Below are positions 58,301 to 64,000 of a stretch of 64,000 bases of DNA, one piece after another. The position numbers and the translations under genes were made by a program. Below the pieces are notes generated by a model. The model had not been told where the DNA came from. It saw only the letters and a program-made list of their open reading frames with translations, and made no database searches. Every line of letters starts with the position of its first letter. Positions within the stretch are counted from its first letter, which is position 1. The stretch covers positions 1 to 64,000 of the forward strand of contig CALSCP010002457.1 in assembly GCA_943704425.1 (NCBI GenBank). The letters run 5' to 3'. The DNA comes from Ministeria vibrans ATCC 50519. Its lineage: Eukaryota > Opisthokonta > Filasterea.

Positions 58301-60214
58301 GGGCAGGAGAAGAGTTTCGAGTGAGAGGGACAACTGTAGAGGGGACTGCTGAAGCAACTGGTTGCTGCGATGAGGCGAGGGCCGGCATGAAATGGTTGAG
58401 TAAGAGCGCGAGAAAAGCGTCGCTGTACACAAGACGTGACGAGAGGACGTCAATGTCAAGTTGAGGAACGCCAGGGTGATCGACTGGATTGGTGTCAACC
58501 TGGATGTAGATGAGACGCGGATCGCCGTCGTCGTCGTGTTGATCGCATGCAAACACAGGGTGCGTCGCAGGTTCAGCGTGCTCCTCTCCTCTTGATGGGC
58601 GTACAACATGCGATACGATAAGATTGTGGAGAGAGAAGCAAGCGGCGGTGGCGGATGGAGACTCGCGGAGACGCGCAGAGCAGGCGAGGCGGGAAACTTC
58701 GGCAATAATAGACTGGCCAAGCGAAGGAGCATTAAAGTGGAAAGCAACCGAGGGTAGTTGCAGAGCAAGGGTGATTGTCGCGTAGTGAGGGTCGTGCTGA
58801 GGTTCGCCTTCAAGAATATCTCCTTCCTGTTCTGCTTCGTGCAGGAGCTGCACCTCAGACTCGATGGTCTCCAGAAGTTCGCGTTCAACGTCGGGCTCGG
58901 TTGTGGTCCAGGACGAAAACCACGACGAGACATTAACGTAAGCAGAGGAAAGGACCGACGATGATGAAGACGCAGCAGCAGCAGCAGCAGCAGCGGCGGC
59001 GGCAGCAGCGGCGGCATTCGAGGTGGAGGAGGAACGCTGGTGCTCCTTGACTTTTGCGCGTGCCTCGCGACGAAACGCAACAATGTCGCTTGACGTTAGG
59101 GCGTCGGCAAGCTCGATGCGCTCAAGTTGACGGAGAGTCTCAACCGGAGGGGGCTGCTTGGACGCGTAAGATGGAAAGCGAGACATGTAGAGTGGAATGT
59201 ATTCGACGCGTAGGGTCGCGAGGGTGTCGGGCGAGAGAGGAGCGCGCGCGTCGCTTTGCGCCTTGAGACGTTTCTGAAGTTGATGCTGTTGTGCAGAAAA
59301 GGCGTCGGTAAACGACACGAGAAGCGCGAGAGAGTCAGGGCAGGTATTGAGCGTGACCGGTGATATGGTGCAGTCGAGTGACACTTGGGGGTCGCCCGAG
59401 GCGGCCGCTGTGTGTTTGTCGAGTCGCATTCGCAGGTCCACTGTCGCCTTGACATTATCGACGAGAGCCACTTGACCGAGATGAATGGCAAGCGTATCAA
59501 GGAGGAGTTGTTTGTGCGAGGGTGTGGAGGACGAGGTGGTGGACGGCGACGCAGCGGAGGGTTTTGCCGCGCTGTGGGCGTTTCCAACGTGCAGTTGCTT
59601 GAGCGAGACGCTGATGCAGTCGGCGTCGCTTTCGCCATGCAAACGGAGCACGACACGGTCGACTACCACGGAGAGACCGCGGACAACACGAGCAATGATG
59701 CCATTCTTTGCGCTGAGGCCGATGGAGCTGAGCCAGCCGGCGTGAGGAGCAGCGGGGGCCCGCGGAGCGGGAGAAAGCGCTTCGATGAGCGACTCCTTCA
59801 CGAGGCGCTCGCACTGGACGACATCAAACGCGTCCGCATCTTGCAGGCGGACGTCGGCGTGGACGTCGGTGACGACGACGCGGCACAGAATCTCGCTGGA
59901 GCGCCATTCGAGAGCAACTTCAACTTTGGCAGCGCGAAGACTGTCGACGACGAGCGGAAACGACGCAGGGAGCACCGGGTCCACAAGGAACTCCGCGTCG
60001 GTCAGCACAACGTGGACTGTCAAAACAGCGGCGGTGGGAGGGAGGAGGAGAGAATGAGAGAGAGGAGGCGGAAAATGTTATTTTGTTTCGCTTTTTCTTT
60101 TTTTTCGTTCGTTGTACCTTTCGACAGTGAGAAATCGGATTGCTTGTCGGCGCATGATTTCAGGTAGTCTTTGAGTTTGTTGTCAATGAACAGCTGGAAC
60201 AATCTTTGCATCAT
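43326..60214 (-). CDS. Giant VPS13-family lipid-transfer protein with lectin-like and tectonin-repeat regions
   Basis: A short first exon (60214-60118, from MMQRLFQLFIDNKLKDYL) and one 16,691-bp exon (60016-43326) give 5595 aa. The N-terminus is chorein-like. The next 2000 residues are beta-rich with acidic and Ser/Thr loops, as in the hydrophobic groove of VPS13/ATG2 lipid bridges. About 2470-2800 resembles the VPS13 adaptor-binding repeats (ITIGGHVNNPLFEVCD...FHVPFIIHNRTRLPLAVS). About 2955-3290 holds two beta-trefoil-like units (HGRRQLWRFTSDGRIANM; WQQWQLTADCRLRHRGS), then poly-Glu. The VPS13 C-terminal segment follows (FLTPMELQGYFFAHVSD; LNVIAGALGVMIGPLVGV), then a PH-like piece. From about 4015 to the end are tectonin/TECPR beta-propeller repeats, such as ALSVGTDGTMYCVNNEHNVF. 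It probably moves lipids at membrane contact sites, with the propellers choosing the target membrane. Confidence 0.88.
50050..50125. repeat. TTC trinucleotide run coding poly-Glu in the VPS13-like gene
   Basis: About 24 TTC/TCC triplets (GAA on the coding strand) encode an acidic run between the beta-trefoil-like units and the VPS13 C-terminal segment. A second acidic run (44570-44640) interrupts the tectonin repeats. Confidence 0.9.
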
Positions 60215-60518
60215 CGTAAAATAAATCAATCAAGAACTGGAAAGACGACACAGCTGGAAAGCAGCACAATGCTACTGCCGTCGACCAGAGACACAGAATG
60301 AGATGAACGCAGAAGGAAGCGAAAGAACAAACAAATAAACGCACTATTACTAATATGACTTAATGTGTGAATCAATGAGTATCTCGAAATCTCTGGAGAG
60401 TCACAGACGCGACTCACACCGAGTCAGTAGTCACGCCGAGCATTCTTCTTCTGTCGTCTGCCTCTCTTTGCCTGCTTTTGTCGTTGCGTAGTGTACCTGT
60501 GACTCGTCCCGTGCTCCA
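60215..60518. promoter_or_regulatory. Divergent intergenic region, VPS13-like / small orphan gene
   Basis: 304 bp between head-to-head start codons. No frame or RNA gene is seen. It should hold the promoters of both genes. Confidence 0.35.
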
Positions 60519-60934
60519 ATGAGTCGCGAGGCAGCGACAGAGACTGACGCATCGGCGCGATCGTCATCCCAGAAAAAGTCCAAACTCCGAACGTTAGGCG
60601 TGCAGTTTGTGCGCGCTTCCAAACCCGGCGGGGCAAGTGCTGGTAGTCGACTCATGCTGAAACAACTCGTCGAAATGGCCGAGTAACGACCCAGAATGGA
60701 CCTGAAAGGTTTTTAAGATCTAAAAATTGGTGTTTTCTCTTCCTCTCCAGGGCCTCTCTGGAGAAAGCCAACCGCCGGCCGAACACTCGGCCGGAAGAAG
60801 CGCTACAGTTTGCAGAGGGGATGCTTGACGAGAATTTCGAGTGCATCCAGGACATGCCTGAGCCCATTCGTCAGCTTGCCAGCGTCAAGTTCATCTACGA
60901 AGGTGTTGCGATTGTCATGTTGCCTATCACGATT

Positions 60935-61029
<95 letters not shown>

Positions 61030-61066
61030 GCCTTTGAATTTATTTATCTTTCAAGGGTTGCACTGA
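60519..61066 (+). CDS. Unrecognised 108-aa protein, C-terminus uncertain
   Basis: Exons 60519-60682 and 60751-60902, with a likely short third exon 61056-61066 (ending EGLH then TGA), give 108 aa. The intron after the second exon contains a CT tract. The N-terminus is Ser/Ala/Lys-rich (SARSSSQKKSKLRTLGVQFV), then a helical acidic part: LMLKQLVEMAEASLEKA, EALQFAEGMLDENFECIQDM and QLASVKFIYE. It has no signal peptide and looks cytosolic or nuclear. No family is recognised. Using a weak donor two bases later (60904) would instead read through in frame into the Cys-rich surface-protein exons that follow. I think that join is unlikely to be biological. Confidence 0.4.
60941..61026. repeat. CT microsatellite at a suspicious gene junction
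   Basis: More than 40 CT units lie between the cytosol-like exons of the small orphan gene and the first Cys-rich exon of the surface-protein gene. Such tracts are prone to collapse or misjoining in assembly. Confidence 0.95.
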
Positions 61067-64000
61067 CTGTGCCGCTGGAAAGTACTCGAATACGGGAACT
61101 GATGTAAGCTCAAAAAGCACTACTGCATTTCAAGAAATAATATCAATTTTTTCGTTGTAGTCCTCCTGTCGCAACTGTCCCGTCGGCTACTACTGTCCCG
61201 GCGCCAAGACCCGTTACGCGTGTGATGCCGGCAAGGCACAACCTAGTTCCACACAATCGTCATGCCCTGCCTGCGCTGCAGGCAGGTATGCTGCATCAAA
61301 GGCAGCCAGCAGTTGGTACGAGTTATCTTTGCCTCCTTTCTCTTTCTTTCTTCCCTTATTTTTCTCTATTGTAGCGTCCAGTGTTCAGCCACCAAGTTCC
61401 AACCCTTGACTGGACAGTCAACATGCCGTCCTTGCTACCACACGGCATCGTCGTCGACTGACTTTGCTTCCTGCCATTGTGCTACCGGCGCTGTCTCCAA
61501 GACTGGTTGCTTCCCTTTCTCGGTGTGTGGAAATGACGATAACGAGACTTTTTAACTTCTTTTTTTTGTCTCTACATTAGATTAAGTACGGTTGCTCTAA
61601 ACGCGACTCGATCGTCACCGAACTCCAGATGACGAATACTCCGGCCGCTTACTGGAAGGTGAAGCCTCGCTTTGACGGCGACTTTGGTACCGAGGTGATG
61701 AAGTCAGGTAAACAGTCTGTCTCCCTCACTCTGGCTGGGTACGAGCCGACTCTCACGCAGAATCTTGTCAATGGTGTTGTTCACCCGGTACGACCATTCT
61801 CCAAACAGATTTTCGAATAGGGATCCTGACACCACTGCTTGCTCTTCTTACTCGTACTCTAGGGTGGCCAATTTGACGTTTGGTACAACGATTTCTACTC
61901 GATGGTTCCCTTCCCCTGTGGCTGCAATACGCGACCTCGTGTCTGTGCAAAAGTAGCCTCCCGTCGTCGCCGCCGTTACTACACAACGTATTCCACATCC
62001 ACGAAAATTACCCCCGAGCAAGTGGACGACGCGCCGCGCAACATTGAAGTCAAACAAAATCGAGGCCTGATCACCTTCACCTGGGTCGTCTACTCGCAGT
62101 GTGCTGTCCAGTACGAGCTTACCCGCAAGCTTGTTGGCTCTTCGGATTCCGCTCAGATCTTTACAGACCTCGTACATGTGCCCGAAAGCGAAGTCGTCCA
62201 GTCTTGTAACACAAAGATCAGTCCCGTCAATAGCTTTGACGACGTGCGTCTGAGCGAGCTACAACTCGGCTCTACCTACTCCTACTGTGTCACCGGTACC
62301 AACATCGATTACACGTCCAAGGTCGCGTGCAAGAGCCACGTGGTGCACTTCAACAGTCGTGTCCACGTCGACGTCATCACCATGCGCGGTGAACGACCTG
62401 TCGAAAAGGCCGAGGTAACTTGGGCTATCGAATCGGCGCCCTCGTCATGCGGTGCGTCTTCTTCTGGCAAAGCCGCAGAGCTTACCAACAAGCTGGGTCA
62501 GACCCACTTCTACATGGCGCCCATCTGCCTCACCGCCTCCAAGTATATTGTCAAGGTGACCGTATCCAAGCGCACCGACGGCAATCCCCACATCTTCAAG
62601 TGTGCTGATGGCAGCATCTGCGACAGCATTGAAATCGAAGTTGAACATCTCAACTTTGATCACAAGATTGTCTTCCGTGACGCCAGCACTGCTCCCGTCT
62701 CAGGTTAGGAAACGATCGAAAAATATATATCCAAAGTGCTAATTTTTGTTTTTGTTTTTGCCTTCCTCCCTCTCACTTTGTCCCATTTTTCCTTCTGTTG
62801 CTTTCACCTCAACTATATATATATTATATATATATATATCTCTCTCGATCTCGATCTTGATCTTGATCTTGATCTTTATCTCGTCTTTTTTCAATCTTTC
62901 TTTCTTTCCTTCTCTCTTTCCTTCTTTCTTTCCTACTTTCTTTCCCTTTCGGCTAGGCACTGTCAAGGTCCCGTTCAAGGTTCACAAGTCAGTCGTGGTT
63001 GACACTAGCACGGTAGAACGACGTGACGCTAAAAGCGCCCGCCGTTCGCCGTCGAGTACTCTTGGTGAGGGACTCGAACACACCAGTGTGACCTTCGCCG
63101 TGCCCGACGAGTCCTCCTTTGTTCAGCGACCCCTGGCCACCGAGCCCGTTGTCGACCCTGCCGCAGACAGTGTTGAGGATGACGCCGAGGCTATCAAATT
63201 GTCGGCGCGCTCCTCCAAGGCACCCACTCACATTTCTCTTCCCGACACCGCCTTCTCAGGCTCGTCTGTGGTCGTCAGCGACGCTGCTTCCGCCAACGCC
63301 TGCCAAACCGAATGCGATGGCATGACCATGTGCTTTGGCTTCTCGTTCCTGGCCGTCGCTGACGTGGGCGGCTTCAAGTGTCGCCTGCAGCTCTCCAGCA
63401 CCTTCAAGCCCGTCTTCTCCGAGGGCTCCACCTCCACCTGCTCAGCGCTGCACACCGACAAGACTGTCTGCGACCAGCAGGGATGCATCCCCGGCTGGAC
63501 TGGCCTCACATGTAACACGCGCACTCGCCACCAGAAGACGTTTTACTCGGGCTCGGCCATTGCCACAACCTCAACCAAGGCCACCGTCGACTTGTGCATG
63601 TCGTCTTGTGACTCCAACTCTAAATGCACCGCTTGGTCGTACCAGGGCACCACGTGTACCCACCAACTCGACAAGGTCTGGACCCATCCTGGCGGCATTG
63701 TGTACAAGAATAATGCCCAGAGTGGCTGTGCCAAGCAGTTTGCCAAAGACATTTCCTTCTCCGTCATCTGTGGTCAGAAGGCCGCGTGCAAGCCTGGTCA
63801 GATGGCTCCTCCCAACTCGGCCGTCTGCACCGAGCGTCAGCTTCTGACCACCTCACTTATGGGCACCGCCGACCTGCGTGCGCCCGCCGCCACTGCCGTT
63901 GTCTGCGCCGCCCGCTGCGAGGCTGCCCAGGACGAGTGTGCCGCCTGGACTTTTTGTCCTTCGTGTGTCACCGACAAGAAGTACCCGTGTCAGCTGTACA
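61056..64000 (+). CDS. Cys-rich surface protein with GCC2/3-like, EGF-like and PAN/apple modules (5'-incomplete, 3'-truncated)
   Basis: Exons 61056-61103, 61161-61315, 61375-61522, 61581-61787, 61863-62703 and 62957 to the window end join in frame. No start codon or signal peptide is found before 61056, and the frame runs off the right edge. The first three exons encode tandem Cys-rich GCC2/GCC3 (ephrin-receptor-like) repeats: GCTDCAAGKYSNTG, CRNCPVGYYCPGAKTR, CPACAAGRYA. A beta-rich region of about 330 residues follows, with a possible fibronectin-III-like part (TPEQVDDAPRNIEVKQNRG). The last exon holds PAN/apple-like units (ANACQTECDGMTMCFGFSF; VDLCMSSCDSNSKCTAWSY; CAARCEAAQDECAAWTF) and an EGF-like loop (CIPGWTGLTC). 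All are extracellular binding modules, so a cell-surface or secreted adhesion or receptor protein is likely. Ligands and any membrane span lie outside the window. Confidence 0.75.

Overview
This is nuclear DNA of a free-living, mitochondriate, probably ciliated protist. Almost every gene has short GT-AG introns (about 50-450 bp), and intergenic spacers are AT-rich and full of microsatellites. A succinate dehydrogenase iron-sulphur subunit and a CMC2-type cytochrome oxidase factor indicate aerobic mitochondria, MORN5 indicates a cilium, and an Akt-like kinase with a well-conserved PH domain indicates phosphoinositide signalling. I cannot name the lineage. No CRISPR array, tRNA or rRNA was seen. 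There are two assembly gaps: 340 N at 22611-22950 and 10 N at 33620-33629.

Layout. 1-2500: the end of an unknown Gln-rich gene, then a PIF/Harbinger-type DDE transposase gene that is spliced but looks broken near its first catalytic Asp. 2500-7760: two convergent genes for type II membrane proteins, a GT8-like glycosyltransferase and a phytanoyl-CoA-dioxygenase-like/cupin fusion, separated by an AT-rich spacer with a dispersed 33-bp repeat. 7980-14660: a membrane-anchored caspase-like protein, a cathepsin X/Z gene with two complete peptidase domains, and a secreted TPR/acidic protein. 14900-21650: CMC2, SDHB, an orphan helical protein and DUSP12/YVH1. 21750-24130: a helical protein cut by the gap, then a lysophospholipid acyltransferase. 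24270-35340: Akt-like kinase, CCHC zinc-knuckle protein, BAH protein, a coiled-coil orphan, MORN5, TFIIE-beta, eIF4E and a small coiled-coil protein. 35450-40450: a 1615-aa RRM / coiled-coil / beta-propeller / C2H2 / J-domain protein. 40526-43069: a 5'-nucleotidase. 43326-60214: a 5595-aa VPS13-family lipid-transfer protein with a lectin-like insert and a long tectonin-repeat tail, encoded almost wholly in one 16.7-kb exon. 60500-64000: a small orphan gene and, across a CT tract, the 5'-incomplete Cys-rich part of a surface protein with PAN and EGF-like modules that runs off the window.

Genes mostly alternate in strand. Many pairs are head-to-head with 100-340 bp between start codons, or tail-to-tail with 60-200 bp between stops, so shared promoters and abutting 3' ends are the rule. 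Exon boundaries given here were read by eye. For the genes called complete, the summed exon lengths are multiples of three and the joined proteins match their families where a family is recognised. No transcript evidence was available. The least expected items are the RRM-to-J-domain protein, the VPS13-tectonin protein, the double cathepsin X, the PhyH-cupin fusion, the Akt-like kinase without a hydrophobic motif, and a possible MLKL/HeLo-like four-helix domain next to the gap.
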